From contig NZ_BSVC01000009.1 of NCBI RefSeq assembly GCF_030269905.1, positions 1 through 64,000 of the forward strand: DNA of 64,000 bases, given 5' to 3'. The translations under genes were made by a program, and so were the position numbers. Each line of letters opens with the position of its first letter. Position 1 is the first letter of the stretch. This document shows, piece by piece, positions 1 to 9,358 of the stretch. Below the pieces are notes generated by a model that had not been told where the DNA came from, did no database searches, and saw nothing but the letters and a program-made list of their open reading frames with translations. This DNA is from Pelosinus sp. IPA-1. GTDB taxonomy: Bacteria > Bacillota > Negativicutes > DSM-13327.

Positions 1-1455
1 CAATGTCAAGTTCTCCACATTGGCACCCAACGTGTAGGCAATACTTGATAATACGGTATCTATACCTTCACCAGCGTTTTCCACCACAACATCGCTAACG
101 TTGTCAACCACATAGGTATCGTTGCCCATGCCGCCTATCATGGTGTCCGCGCCCGAACCACCGTCCAGAATATTATTACCACTGTTGCCTGTAATGACGT
201 TGTTAAGTTCATTACCATTACCATTAATGTTACCAGTACCATAAAGAATCAGGTTTTCAACATTGGCGCCCAATATTGAGGTAGCTAGATTGGAATAGAC
301 TGTATCTATTCCTTCACCAGGGTTCTCCACCACAACGTCTCCTACATTGTCTACCACATAGGTGTCATTGCCCAGACCTCCAGCCATATAGTCCGCACCA
401 GCACCACCATTGAGTATATTATCCGCCTGGTTGCCAATTAATGTATCATTCCCCGTTCCCCCAATTGCATTTTCAATAAGAGAACGAGTATCTCCGTTAT
501 AAAGCAAAGCATTTGCCACATTACCTGGCGCAGTATTCCCATTACCAAGATCCGCTAATTGATTGCTGTCAAACGTACTCCATTGCCCGGGTCGTAAATC
601 GACCTTAAGATTTGTTGTATATGCAGATAAATCATATGTATCATGTCCACCACCATCCCATATCGTTTGGAAAATCTTAGATTGTGTTGGATCAAATTTA
701 TAAACACTATCCCCTGCATTATAAGTATAATTAGCACCATACAAATATTGAACAGCCGCAATATCATCCATCATGGGCCCATAAGCATAACTATCGTCTC
801 CGTTAGTATAACCATTGGACGCTCCCGTATAACTTTTATAACTCATAACAGTATACGCCATGGAATCATGATAACTATCATTTGGGTCATTCAAGTTAAC
901 TTGATATCCATCTGTATCATGCGGATGCTTCAAGCCCAATGCATGACCGATTTCATGCATAATTGTATGATAATCATAGCTACCTACTACCGGATTATTC
1001 GGTGAATATGCCGTATTATTACCATACCAAACATCTGCTTTAGTCATATCTCCAAAACTATCCCACCACTGCCATGTGGTAGAGGTATTAGGTACTTTAC
1101 TTTCTCCTATCTTTATGTTAGCCCACGAACTAGAGGGAGCTACCTCAATCATAGTAAGATTACACACAGATCCCCATTGTTTAAAAGCCGTCCTAACCGC
1201 ATCTATCTGTATAGATGTTAATGGTGAAAAGGATTGATATTCATTCTTTTCACCTGTTGCACTCCAAGTAGATGTAGGCATAGAATAAAAAACTACACCA
1301 GTATCCCAATGTAATACCTTATTGTTATTTACCGTAAGAAGCGAGTCAATCGTTGGGTTATTAGTTGTCCCTGCAACCGATTGGCTACTGGCAACCTGAT
1401 CATTACTTGAAGAAGAATTCTGTTCCCAATTAACTTCTTGGTTTTTATCATCCAT
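1..1455 (-). CDS. Serralysin-type RTX metalloprotease, C-terminus outside window
   Basis: Predicted secreted zinc protease of the metzincin/M10B (serralysin) type; 485 codons are visible and the frame is still open at position 1. The catalytic motif [12 protein letters not shown] is at residues 167-178 and the Met-turn VMSY places its Met at residue 204. From about residue 320 the protein turns into RTX-type calcium-binding repeats ([48 protein letters not shown]), broken by segments of the type GANVENLIL. There is no N-terminal signal peptide, as expected for type I secretion through a C-terminal signal, which here would lie outside the window. The ATG at 1455 follows a GGGAG Shine-Dalgarno. 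No type I secretion genes are in the window. Family assignment is firm; the substrate is unknown. Confidence 0.9.
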   Translation of the reverse strand, partial: MDDKNQEVNWEQNSSSSNDQVASSQSVAGTTNNPTIDSLLTVNNNKVLHWDTGVVFYSMPTSTWSATGEKNEYQSFSPLTSIQIDAVRTAFKQWGSVCNLTMIEVAPSSSWANIKIGESKVPNTSTTWQWWDSFGDMTKADVWYGNNTAYSPNNPVVGSYDYHTIMHEIGHALGLKHPHDTDGYQVNLNDPNDSYHDSMAYTVMSYKSYTGASNGYTNGDDSYAYGPMMDDIAAVQYLYGANYTYNAGDSVYKFDPTQSKIFQTIWDGGGHDTYDLSAYTTNLKVDLRPGQWSTFDSNQLADLGNGNTAPGNVANALLYNGDTRSLIENAIGGTGNDTLIGNQADNILNGGAGADYMAGGLGNDTYVVDNVGDVVVENPGEGIDTVYSNLATSILGANVENLILYGTGNINGNGNELNNVITGNSGNNILDGGSGADTMIGGMGNDTYVVDNVSDVVVENAGEGIDTVLSSIAYTLGANVENLTL

Positions 1456-1481
1456 GATAATAAATCTCCCTTTTTCCGCTA

Positions 1482-1510
1482 ATTATAACATAAAGGGAAA
1501 AATAGTAAAA
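1482..1510 (-). promoter_or_regulatory. Sigma-A-type promoter of the RTX protease gene
   Basis: An extended -10 (TGTTATAAT, -10 hexamer at 1482-1487) lies about 30 bases before the ATG at 1455. The -35 position (1505-1510, TTTTAC, 17-bp spacer) matches consensus only weakly. The protease therefore probably has its own promoter and is not just the tail of the glycan operon. Confidence 0.6.
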
Positions 1511-1578
1511 TACACCAAAGGGTATAGATAATCCCCCCCTACAAAGCAATATAAAATCCACTAAAACCATCAAAAAAA

Positions 1579-1614
1579 CAAAACAGCTAAACCACTAAGG
1601 TTATAGCTGTTTTG
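1579..1614 (-). terminator. Intrinsic terminator behind the epimerase gene
   Basis: An 11-bp inverted repeat (CAAAACAGCTA paired with TAGCTGTTTTG, 14-base loop) is followed on the minus strand by a T-rich run. It would end the transcript that leaves the epimerase gene at 1804. In 1615-1803 I see nothing else; the short plus-strand frame there has no credible start signal. Confidence 0.6.
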
Positions 1615-1803
1615 TTTGACTATTTTAACTGTGTATGTCGTATATGAACCAACTGAATAAAATATTTATGATACTTCTCCCACAACATTTCATTCCTGCT
1701 CTTTCAACCTATCCAATATTGAGATTCATCAATATAAAAGTAACGTTTATACTTGCACATAAAAGTAATTATGGGAGTATTCATCCTTTTGAATATATCA
1801 CAA

Positions 1804-2718
1804 TCACTTTGTTATATATTTATAGGTTCGCTCTAAACCATCTGTAAGTACAACCTTCCACTCCCAACCAAGCTTTTCCCGTGCCGCTTGATTGCAAAGT
1901 ATCGATCTATATATATCCCCTTCACGCACGGGATAACACCTTTTTTCCACTTGTTTTCCAGCAACTTGCTCCATTACCTCAATCAAATGATTGACACTAA
2001 CTTCCGTCTGGGTACTAACATTATATACAGCATTCACATTGGGAGTCATGAGTGCTTGATAATTAGCTGCTGCCACATCACCAGCATAAATAAAATCACG
2101 CGTCTGTCCTCCATCACCATATATGTTTAGCACCTCATTTTGACCGATTCTGCGGACAAAAATACTAACTACCCCGCCTTCGCCTCCATCCCCCTGCCGC
2201 TCACCATAAACATTTGCATATCGTAACACTACATATTCTAAACCATATACTTGCTGATACACTTGCAAATATTTTTCCACAGTCAACTTGCTCAGGCCAT
2301 AAAAGGATGTAGGTCTAGTTTCTGCACTTTCCATGATAGGTACATTATTGACATCACCATATGCCGCCGCAGTAGATGCAAACACCACTCGTTTTACTTC
2401 TGTCTTACGACATGCTTCCAACATATTTACAGTACCTAATATATTAATTTGACAATCATAATCAGGTCTTTCTAAAGAAACAGGTACCTTAGTTTGCGCT
2501 GCTAAGTGAATTACAGCATCAAAATTTTCACTTATAAATACATCTAATAGCTTTTCACTACAGATATCCATCTCAATAAGCTTTACTCCTGCAGGTATAT
2601 TCTCCCTAAGTCCGGAACTCAAATTATCTACAACTACCACCTGGCATTGTTCCTGCATCAATTTTTCTATTACATGCGAACCGATAAAACCAGCTCCGCC
2701 AGTGACTAAAACTTTCAA
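1804..2718 (-). CDS. NAD-dependent sugar epimerase/dehydratase (extended SDR)
   Basis: Nucleotide-sugar epimerase/dehydratase of the GalE-like extended SDR family, 304 aa from the chosen start. The Rossmann glycine motif TGGAGFIG is at residues 6-13, an S/T pair of the active site (STAAAYG) at about 115, and the catalytic YxxxK (YGLSK) at 140-144. I start at the TTG at 2718 because GGAGG sits seven bases upstream and the Rossmann strand then begins immediately; an in-frame ATG at 2763 would add 15 residues that look like leader. It is the last gene of the glycan cluster, ahead of the terminator near 1600. It probably supplies a modified UDP-sugar to the GT2/DUF6020 module just upstream. The exact epimer cannot be read from sequence. 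Confidence 0.88.
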   Translation of the reverse strand: MKVLVTGGAGFIGSHVIEKLMQEQCQVVVVDNLSSGLRENIPAGVKLIEMDICSEKLLDVFISENFDAVIHLAAQTKVPVSLERPDYDCQINILGTVNMLEACRKTEVKRVVFASTAAAYGDVNNVPIMESAETRPTSFYGLSKLTVEKYLQVYQQVYGLEYVVLRYANVYGERQGDGGEGGVVSIFVRRIGQNEVLNIYGDGGQTRDFIYAGDVAAANYQALMTPNVNAVYNVSTQTEVSVNHLIEVMEQVAGKQVEKRCYPVREGDIYRSILCNQAAREKLGWEWKVVLTDGLERTYKYITK

Positions 2719-2787
2719 GTTAAAACCTCCACTTATACATATAGTAGTTAAATTTTGTTTCACTCACCTTTTACAACAGCTACAGAC

Positions 2788-3144
2788 CTATTCCCCTTTT
2801 TTTAACCTTTGCACTTCTTCTTTTAATATGCCTAATTCCTGGGATATCATCTTTATTTTGTATGAAGTTCTTGATAAAGCAACTGTTAGACTAAAAATGA
2901 TAGACATTGAAATTACAATGCCAAAAAGAAATAACGCATTAGCAGGAATTTCAATAGCAAACTCTTTGGCTAAATTGAGTAATAACGGAGGATATGCTGC
3001 AAGTACCAGTATTGCTGAATTTAACACAAGCCAAAGTAACGCATACTTAAGATCAAGTTGAAATTTTCTAATCATTTTTAAAGAAAATAGCATTGATATA
3101 CTAGAAAATACTATCAAGATGACCTGCAACCTAATTGGCAACAT
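2788..3144 (-). CDS. DUF2304 small membrane protein
   Basis: 118-aa membrane protein with three hydrophobic segments (about residues 4-24, 34-56 and 66-91) and a charged, helical C-terminal tail (about 95-118). The composition and its position directly after a polyprenyl-phosphate glycosyltransferase match the DUF2304 family. Members of that family are commonly encoded next to DPM1-like GT2 enzymes that lack their own membrane segments. A role as membrane partner of the adjacent GT2 is inference from this pairing. The gene ends 69 bases before the epimerase TTG and begins 20 bases after the GT2 stop, so co-transcription is likely. Confidence 0.75.
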   Translation of the reverse strand: MLPIRLQVILIVFSSISMLFSLKMIRKFQLDLKYALLWLVLNSAILVLAAYPPLLLNLAKEFAIEIPANALFLFGIVISMSIIFSLTVALSRTSYKIKMISQELGILKEEVQRLKKGE

Positions 3145-3164
3145 ATTATACTACCTCTCTTACC

Positions 3165-3866
3165 TCATCCTCTTTTGTTTCGCGATATATCAATTAAAAT
3201 AGCCAACGTAACTTTAATCATATAGTAAATTGATTGAATTATATTAATTGATGATTCACCATTGCATCGACTCTTCATAACTACCGGCTTCTCTATGATT
3301 TTACATGAATATCTCTTCAAAAAGACTAACGACTCTGGTTCAGGATAATCTTTAGGATAATTCCGAGCAAAAAGCTGAATAACCTTTTTGTTACACGCCC
3401 GAAAACCAGAAGTAGGATCAGTAAAGCACTGACGAGTCAAAAACCAGATCAATAAGGTAAAAAACTTAATACCAATTCGTCGAATTCTTGTTGACTGAAA
3501 TCCAATTCCATTTATGTAACGCGATCCTATTACAAGATCTACCTCTTCCTTTCTCAGAGGTTCAATTAATTCTGAAATATATTCAGGGCTATGCTGACCG
3601 TCTCCATCTACTTGTATAGCAATATCATAACTATTCTTCTCAGCATATAAATAGCCGGTTTGCACTGCTCCGCCAATCCCTAAATTGCAAGGCAAGTCAA
3701 TGACAGTAATCCCCTCTTCGCGACAAGCCCTTGCTGTATCATCTGTAGATCCGTCATTAATAACAAGGATATCATAGCCGAATTCGTTATATTTCTGCAA
3801 ATCCCAGATTAAATTTCTAATATTTTCCCCTTCATTATAGGCAGGAATTATTATTAAAACTTTCAT
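3165..3866 (-). CDS. GT2 polyprenyl-phosphate sugar synthase (DPM1/GtrB-like)
   Basis: 233-aa GT-A fold glycosyltransferase of family GT2. The nucleotide-binding start is IIIPAYNEGENI (residues 5-16), followed by INDGSTDDT near 36-44 and the metal-binding DxD in QVDGDGQH (D87, D89). The length and the GSRYINGIG stretch resemble enzymes that move a hexose from a nucleotide sugar to undecaprenyl phosphate on the cytoplasmic side. Unlike GtrB or ArnC it has no C-terminal transmembrane pair, which the DUF2304 partner may supply. The methyltransferase gene ends 17 bases upstream. Sugar identity is unknown. Confidence 0.85.
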   Translation of the reverse strand: MKVLIIIPAYNEGENIRNLIWDLQKYNEFGYDILVINDGSTDDTARACREEGITVIDLPCNLGIGGAVQTGYLYAEKNSYDIAIQVDGDGQHSPEYISELIEPLRKEEVDLVIGSRYINGIGFQSTRIRRIGIKFFTLLIWFLTRQCFTDPTSGFRACNKKVIQLFARNYPKDYPEPESLVFLKRYSCKIIEKPVVMKSRCNGESSINIIQSIYYMIKVTLAILIDISRNKRG

Positions 3867-3883
3867 TATCCAACCCCACTCAA

Positions 3884-4567
3884 TTATCTATTCACCTTAA
3901 ACTCAAGTACCTTAAACAAGTAAGGAGGAAATTGAAAAGGTAAGCGCTTACTATGCATCAGATCAAATCCTGATTCTTGAATCGTATTTGAAAGATCGTC
4001 AATATTAGTATGATGATAATGACCTTTATTACCAAAGCCCGCTACTATTCTTCCTATACGATACATAATGTTTTCCGTTGGTCCAGAGACAATTAGCCGC
4101 CCTCCTGCTATTAATTTTTTTCGGAAAATATTTAGATATTCCTCAGGATTATGAATATGTTCAAGACTATCAGCAGCAATAATAAGTTCTAAAGAATTCT
4201 CTGGTATATCCAAAAATTCTTTATCACTAGTATGAAATTCTACCTTCAAATTTCTTTTTTTAGCTAATACTTTAGCAAACTGCGGATACAAATCAATTGC
4301 ATGTACACTACCTTTTACCTTTGCACATAAGGTGGGAAGTAATACACCAATACCACATCCAAAATCTAATACATTATTTATATTTTCTAATTTTCCTAAC
4401 TCACAGATAAACTGCAACCTTTGCCAAAAAAGCCATTTAATGAGAGTATTGCTATGAAGATAGGTTGGAATTGCCATTTCATCCAAATCACTTAGTGGAA
4501 TAGAAGAACTCTTGCGCACTTCTGATACAATTTGTAGTAATTCTTCTTTAGCTAATTTTATTAACAT
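3884..4567 (-). CDS. Class I SAM-dependent methyltransferase
   Basis: 227-aa Rossmann-type methyltransferase. Motif I (VLDFGCGIGVLLP) is at residues 66-78, followed by an acidic post-I strand (VHAIDLYP) and a motif near 128-137 (LIIAADSLEH) typical of the Methyltransf_11/23 group. The substrate cannot be told from sequence; in this setting it is probably a sugar or a lipid-linked intermediate. An AAGGTGG ribosome binding site precedes the ATG. It lies 16 bases behind the SMR-like gene, in the same apparent operon. Confidence 0.85.
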   Translation of the reverse strand: MLIKLAKEELLQIVSEVRKSSSIPLSDLDEMAIPTYLHSNTLIKWLFWQRLQFICELGKLENINNVLDFGCGIGVLLPTLCAKVKGSVHAIDLYPQFAKVLAKKRNLKVEFHTSDKEFLDIPENSLELIIAADSLEHIHNPEEYLNIFRKKLIAGGRLIVSGPTENIMYRIGRIVAGFGNKGHYHHTNIDDLSNTIQESGFDLMHSKRLPFQFPPYLFKVLEFKVNR

Positions 4568-4583
4568 TGTAAACCACCTTCCC

Positions 4584-4943
4584 CTAATTTTGCCATGTCG
4601 CTAATACAATCCCAGCAATAATCAATCCCCCACCTAACCAATTTATTATAGAAACTTTTTCATGGAAGACAATAGTAGCAGCAAACATTCCAAGAATATA
4701 TGATGCCGCTAAAATAGGATATACTTTACTAAATTGAGCCGACTTTAAAACAATAAACCATAATAACGTACTAATCACATACAGAAAAGCACCAGCCCAA
4801 ATTGGTACGGATTTTAAAAGGCTAAGAAATAATTTTAAAAAGTCTTCATTATAAGATATATCATTAAGACCAATTTTCCAAAGTATTTGTCCTGAAGTTA
4901 AGAGCACTGTTGTTGTCAACGCTAATAAGATATTTATATTCAT
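4584..4943 (-). CDS. SMR/EamA-like small membrane transporter (ArnE-like)
   Basis: 119-aa protein with four predicted membrane helices (about 4-22, 47-66, 71-92 and 100-117). It contains the features SGQILWKIGL near the first helix and YPILAASYILG in the third. This is the size and pattern of the small multidrug resistance/EamA superfamily, which includes the ArnE/ArnF subunits that flip aminoarabinose-undecaprenyl phosphate. Since it lies between a GT2 polyprenyl-phosphate sugar synthase and a GT-C-like membrane protein, I infer it flips the lipid-linked sugar rather than exporting drugs. GGAG precedes the ATG. Confidence 0.75.
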   Translation of the reverse strand: MNINILLALTTTVLLTSGQILWKIGLNDISYNEDFLKLFLSLLKSVPIWAGAFLYVISTLLWFIVLKSAQFSKVYPILAASYILGMFAATIVFHEKVSIINWLGGGLIIAGIVLATWQN

Positions 4944-4971
4944 AAAATTTCTCCACTAATTATTTTTCACT

Positions 4972-7089
4972 TTACAGTTTTCTTTGAAAACAAGTTGTAA
5001 ACATAATTAAAAAAGGACACACTAAAAATACAGAAAATAAATACCTAACGTCTTGCACTGGAATGAGCAGCATCATTACGATAACCTGTGTTGTTATTGG
5101 TACTATGGGTAAGATGGCTTTCCACTTCTTATTAAATATTAGCCCAATAAACATGAACCAAGAAAGATAAAAATATAATGCAGGTCGCCATAGGAACCAA
5201 GAATAGGTAAAGTTATTAGACCAAAAATGAAATTTAATTATGGCGCTTTTAACATTTGGCAAAAAACTTGATAAAGTAACGTTACCATAAACTTCTTTAT
5301 AAAAAGACATATAGTCTTGTTCCCTTAATGTAACGCTTTGATATCCATCTGTAGGCTGCCTAATCTGCCAACACAACGAATTCAAGTTTGCCCAGGAATG
5401 TAATATGCTCTCCGGTCTATTTATAAACAAGTGCATCCACACTTTCAATAGGTTAATTTGATTGTCTTTCAAAAAATATGGATCTAAAAAAGGGCTATAT
5501 ACTAGCCTTTCAACATTATATTTATCATAATTATCAATCCAAACTGCTAGTGGCATAATTCCCTCTATAATGCTTTTATCATCAGAAGAAGGTACCCACC
5601 CTTCTTTTAGACCAGCAGCAATATGATTCATCGGCTGGACGACAATCTGCATTGCCTGAAATATTATTGGAGGAGGCTGGGGATGAAACGCTAAAGTAGC
5701 ACTGACTTTAAACAAACCACAGAAAAGTAAACAGCCTAGAAGTACACGTAATACTTCTTTTCGCCTATTTTTATAAGCTAACATTAGGCATACAATAGTT
5801 AATATGGCTGCAAATATTCCCTCATGTCTAAACTGCGAAACTAGCAATAAGACAAAACTTAAAATAAGCTGATTACCTTTCCCACTTATAAATTTTGCTT
5901 CCGTTACATAAATTTTAGTTAATAGAATCGTTAGCCATAATAATGAAACTGAATAGGGTATGTCCTTCCAGAGAGAATTACCCAATATTCCAAATATCGG
6001 CATACCAAGAAAGAATAAAGTTAGCACCCTTAACCGTACTTTGGTGACACCAAAATCGGATAAGGATTCTAAAGCATATCCAACAACACTTGCCATAAAA
6101 GTTACTTGAACAACTGCAATCGCAGTTGGCGACAACCATACTCTAGTTATGGCCCAATTGAAAAGAGTATGAAATACAGGGTGTGCAGTAGTTAAGACCT
6201 TCGCACCATTAGCTTGCTTCCACTGATCAACGGAATCAGGACTCATAATACCAGGATAAAAAACAAGGACATAAAATCCCCACACTAAAGCAAATGGTAA
6301 TATATGTAAAAAAATTCGTAAAGGCTTATTTGCTGGTATATAACTTATCGGTAAAATTCCATTATTTTTTATTAGCTTTAGAATTGCAAGAATGATAATT
6401 AACCACATGATTATGACATTAGCCAAAAATTTTAACCATACGGATTTGGATTGCCACTTACCATCATTAATATTTATGCTAATACTCTTAGAAAGACCTT
6501 CTGGGGCATATAAACTACAAGTCGAAATAGTACCATTAATATTTATATTTACCTCTCCTGAGTACGGATGCTGTATCATATATAGTTCTATTTTTTCATT
6601 TGCCTCACCCTTCCATTGAACAGTCGCTGGCTGGTTCTTATATGAAACTAACGAATCGTTCTTCTCTTCCCATGCATTGTGATCATACAAGAACTTATCA
6701 AATGGAATCCTTCTACCATCGATTTCAATACCTTTTATCCAAACCTCAGTTCCAAGTGAGGAACTTTCTTTTGAACCATTTGCGGTTATTTCTATCATAG
6801 AATTCTGAGAAGTATTGATAGGAATTGTAAATTGAAAAAACAATGCCAAGAAAAACGCCAACACTACTATCGCAGTGTTACGATGAAAGGTATATTCTTT
6901 TAACAGTGCACTTATTTTAGCTAATAAAACCCTACTTAGCGGTACCAACAAAATAGCACTTACTATTCTAGCCGAAAATAATAAATCAAACGGTACGCCT
7001 AAGTGATTAAGTAAATAATCTATAATAAAAGAATTCGATAGAACTATACTAATCACAATCGATAATAAGTACGTCTTGTATCTCAACAT
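4972..7089 (-). CDS. DUF6020-like polytopic membrane protein, probable GT-C transferase
   Basis: 705-aa membrane protein. Two or three N-terminal helices (to about residue 90) are followed by a soluble, probably extracytoplasmic domain (about 95-215, TWO-like charged and polar stretches). About ten further helices come next. The segment YPGIMSPDSVDQW (278-290) starts the main membrane domain and carries acidic residues where GT-C enzymes keep their catalytic acid. The pattern fits DUF6020 proteins, which lack an established function. The neighbours (GT2 synthase, SMR-like flippase) suggest it transfers a lipid-linked sugar onto the surface glycan outside the membrane; that is inference. Confidence 0.65.
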   Translation of the reverse strand: MLRYKTYLLSIVISIVLSNSFIIDYLLNHLGVPFDLLFSARIVSAILLVPLSRVLLAKISALLKEYTFHRNTAIVVLAFFLALFFQFTIPINTSQNSMIEITANGSKESSSLGTEVWIKGIEIDGRRIPFDKFLYDHNAWEEKNDSLVSYKNQPATVQWKGEANEKIELYMIQHPYSGEVNININGTISTCSLYAPEGLSKSISININDGKWQSKSVWLKFLANVIIMWLIIILAILKLIKNNGILPISYIPANKPLRIFLHILPFALVWGFYVLVFYPGIMSPDSVDQWKQANGAKVLTTAHPVFHTLFNWAITRVWLSPTAIAVVQVTFMASVVGYALESLSDFGVTKVRLRVLTLFFLGMPIFGILGNSLWKDIPYSVSLLWLTILLTKIYVTEAKFISGKGNQLILSFVLLLVSQFRHEGIFAAILTIVCLMLAYKNRRKEVLRVLLGCLLFCGLFKVSATLAFHPQPPPIIFQAMQIVVQPMNHIAAGLKEGWVPSSDDKSIIEGIMPLAVWIDNYDKYNVERLVYSPFLDPYFLKDNQINLLKVWMHLFINRPESILHSWANLNSLCWQIRQPTDGYQSVTLREQDYMSFYKEVYGNVTLSSFLPNVKSAIIKFHFWSNNFTYSWFLWRPALYFYLSWFMFIGLIFNKKWKAILPIVPITTQVIVMMLLIPVQDVRYLFSVFLVCPFLIMFTTCFQRKL

Positions 7090-7233
7090 ATATCACCATA
7101 TTCTTTCTTAAATCTCTATTTTCAATTGTTATTTTCTACTATATGACTCAAATGTGAAAAAACAACATATTTATAAGATAATATTTTTTTAGTCATATAG
7201 ATGTAACTTCAAAGGCAACTCAAAAATTATCCA

Positions 7234-8253
7234 CTACACCACCCTCTTAAATTTAATCAAATAGACCAAAATAATTGTAACCGTAAGTGTACATGCAAAT
7301 AATGTAAAAGAACTTATTGGTTCTCTTAATTGAAGAACATCGAATAGTTTACAACGTATAATAAACATATGTATACCATAAATTGCTAAAGAATTATCCG
7401 AAAAAAATTGAATTATTTTAGGGACCCTATAGTGATTTAAAGAAAAAAATATTACTAAAAAACTTGCCGCTAAAACCACGGACGTCCTTCCATATGTTGG
7501 GAATGCATAACCATTTTGTGCAACATAACGAATATCCGGTAAGGTCATCCATTCGATAAATGACATCACAATATATAATAATACGACAGGTATGATATAT
7601 ACTGTCAATTTTGGCTTCTTTTCCGCTAACCAAGATATCAATATTGTCGAGAAAACGTAAGGGAAAAAATTAGTTGGGGTCCAATAAGAGTATAAATACT
7701 GGGGATCACATTTAACAAAATTAAGAATTTCAGGCTTTATAAAAAATACCATTAATGAAATTGCAAATAAAAAAACTGTAATACCAATAAAATATCTTTC
7801 GTCAGTAGTCTTTTTTATTTTCAGCATGAGCTCAGCTAAAACCACCAAAATTAACAATTCCGAAAAAAAATAGAATATAGACCCCCCTCCAGTTAAGAAA
7901 AATTGTAACCATAGAGATGGTTGAGGGATCGATATTCCCGTAAATAGCGCATTAACAAATATCCAAAAAAACCATAATACTAAAATCGATTTTATGCGTT
8001 TTATAAAATCTGCTGTTGTTTTTCGTTTTGTTACATAAAGGAATAATGATATTTGAATAAAAATCGGCACAGCCAAAAGAAGTACATTTACATAAAAAAT
8101 TTCAGCTAGAGTTACAATAAAATGAACTCCCTTATTTATATACATATCCGTTTGTCCAAATATAGTTGTATGTGTAGCAACAACCGCAATTGCGCAAAAG
8201 GCTCTTAAATAATCGAAACCAGAAAAATACGTCGTATCTTGTACTTGTGCCAC
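7234..8253 (-). CDS. Membrane O-acyltransferase (Acyl_transf_3)
   Basis: 339-aa integral membrane acyltransferase of the OafA/Acyl_transf_3 family with about ten hydrophobic segments. The family signature lies at the start: FDYLRAF (residues 13-19) and a conserved His in VVATHT (H28). I start at GTG 8253, with GGAG 11 bases upstream, because the protein then has the same length and the same N-terminal layout as its neighbour at 8339-9358. A TTG at 8289 would add 12 residues. Such enzymes O-acetylate or otherwise acylate sugars of surface glycans. Tandem paralogue of the next gene; donor and acceptor are unknown. The 144 bases downstream (7090-7233) hold no recognisable feature. Confidence 0.85.
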   Translation of the reverse strand: MAQVQDTTYFSGFDYLRAFCAIAVVATHTTIFGQTDMYINKGVHFIVTLAEIFYVNVLLLAVPIFIQISLFLYVTKRKTTADFIKRIKSILVLWFFWIFVNALFTGISIPQPSLWLQFFLTGGGSIFYFFSELLILVVLAELMLKIKKTTDERYFIGITVFLFAISLMVFFIKPEILNFVKCDPQYLYSYWTPTNFFPYVFSTILISWLAEKKPKLTVYIIPVVLLYIVMSFIEWMTLPDIRYVAQNGYAFPTYGRTSVVLAASFLVIFFSLNHYRVPKIIQFFSDNSLAIYGIHMFIIRCKLFDVLQLREPISSFTLFACTLTVTIILVYLIKFKRVV

Positions 8254-8338
8254 TTTATATTCAACTCCACGATTTATAATTCTTATCAATAGACAACTCT
8301 CTTTATTCTAACTCACTATACCATTTTAGCCCATTTTA

Positions 8339-9358
8339 TCATGTAATTTTTTTATACTTTATGACGTACGATAACCCAAGTGATAATACTAGCACGAAAA
8401 CAAATAATAACATACCATTATCGACCGCAATCCTTGCGAGATCGGGTGAAAATTGGAATAACTTGTTAGCGAAATAATAATGAGTAATATAAACTCCTAA
8501 AGATAGATTCGATATTTGCAATATCAAATTTGGTGCCCTTTGAGTGATCTTTAAAACCAAACACATAACTAGACTTGCGGTCATTACAAGGGACAGTCTT
8601 GCATAGGGAGAAATTAGAAGACCGCCTTGTCCTAAGTTAAAAACATTGACTTGACTCTTCCATTCCCATACAACGAAGAGGGATGAGAGCAAAAATAACA
8701 TTCCGAGAAGAGAACTGCTTGATTTTTTCCAGTAGTGAGCAATAAGCATCGCTGTAAATACATATGGTATAAAGTTTATTGGACTATAAAAAGCTACAAT
8801 TAGGTAAGCATAATGTGAGGTTTTTAATAATTCATACAACGGTATTCTAAAAATTAATACCATACAACTCGCCAATAGTAACAATACCGTAAGTACTCTG
8901 AACTTATTTTCACTTACCCTAGAACTAAGTAAACATAGTAATTCCGTCACTATAGTGGTTACAATTAGAGAAAATATAAAATAAATGTGAGTATATCCTG
9001 CTGCTATCCAATAATCCAAGGAGATTACTTTATTAAAGTCCATTCCATCATATAAAAATACTACACTAACCAAAGTCCAAAAAAGGTAGAGGAAGCCAAG
9101 TTTTTTGATTCTACCGATAAAATAATCATTTCTTTTTCTATTTTGAATGTATAGAAAAAGAGAAACTTGATGAAATAGAGGGACTCCCAAAAGTAAGATA
9201 TTTGCATAAATAATGTCAGGTAAAGTGACTCTGAAAGTGTCTAATGATTTATCCAAGATATGAGCATATCCAAACACCTTCGTATGCCAACCAACTATTG
9301 CAATACAAAAAAAGGCTCGCAGGTAATCAAAACCAGGATAATACTTTTCTTGAACCAT
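8339..9358 (-). CDS. Membrane O-acyltransferase (Acyl_transf_3), paralogue
   Basis: 339-aa membrane acyltransferase, clearly related to the gene at 7234-8253: FDYLRAF at residues 10-16, conserved His at H25 (IVGWHT), matching helices, and similar segments such as YSPINFIPYVF versus YWTPTNFFPYVF. Ten or so membrane segments are predicted. The two genes probably arose by tandem duplication and then diverged widely, so they may add acyl groups at different positions or on different sugars of the same glycan. An RBS with AAGGGG lies ahead of the ATG. It is the first gene after the 395-base gap at 9359-9753. Confidence 0.85.
   Translation of the reverse strand: MVQEKYYPGFDYLRAFFCIAIVGWHTKVFGYAHILDKSLDTFRVTLPDIIYANILLLGVPLFHQVSLFLYIQNRKRNDYFIGRIKKLGFLYLFWTLVSVVFLYDGMDFNKVISLDYWIAAGYTHIYFIFSLIVTTIVTELLCLLSSRVSENKFRVLTVLLLLASCMVLIFRIPLYELLKTSHYAYLIVAFYSPINFIPYVFTAMLIAHYWKKSSSSLLGMLFLLSSLFVVWEWKSQVNVFNLGQGGLLISPYARLSLVMTASLVMCLVLKITQRAPNLILQISNLSLGVYITHYYFANKLFQFSPDLARIAVDNGMLLFVFVLVLSLGLSYVIKYKKIT

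Noticed and set aside
1-470. Tandem DNA repeats at the window start
   Set aside because: They are the coding sequence of RTX protein repeats, not an independent repeat element.
643-1005. Plus-strand open frame within the RTX protease
   Set aside because: It is the complement of a clear protease coding sequence and has no similarity or start signal.
1635-1847. Short plus-strand frame beyond the terminator
   Set aside because: It overlaps the end of the epimerase gene, has no RBS and looks like chance in A/T-rich DNA.
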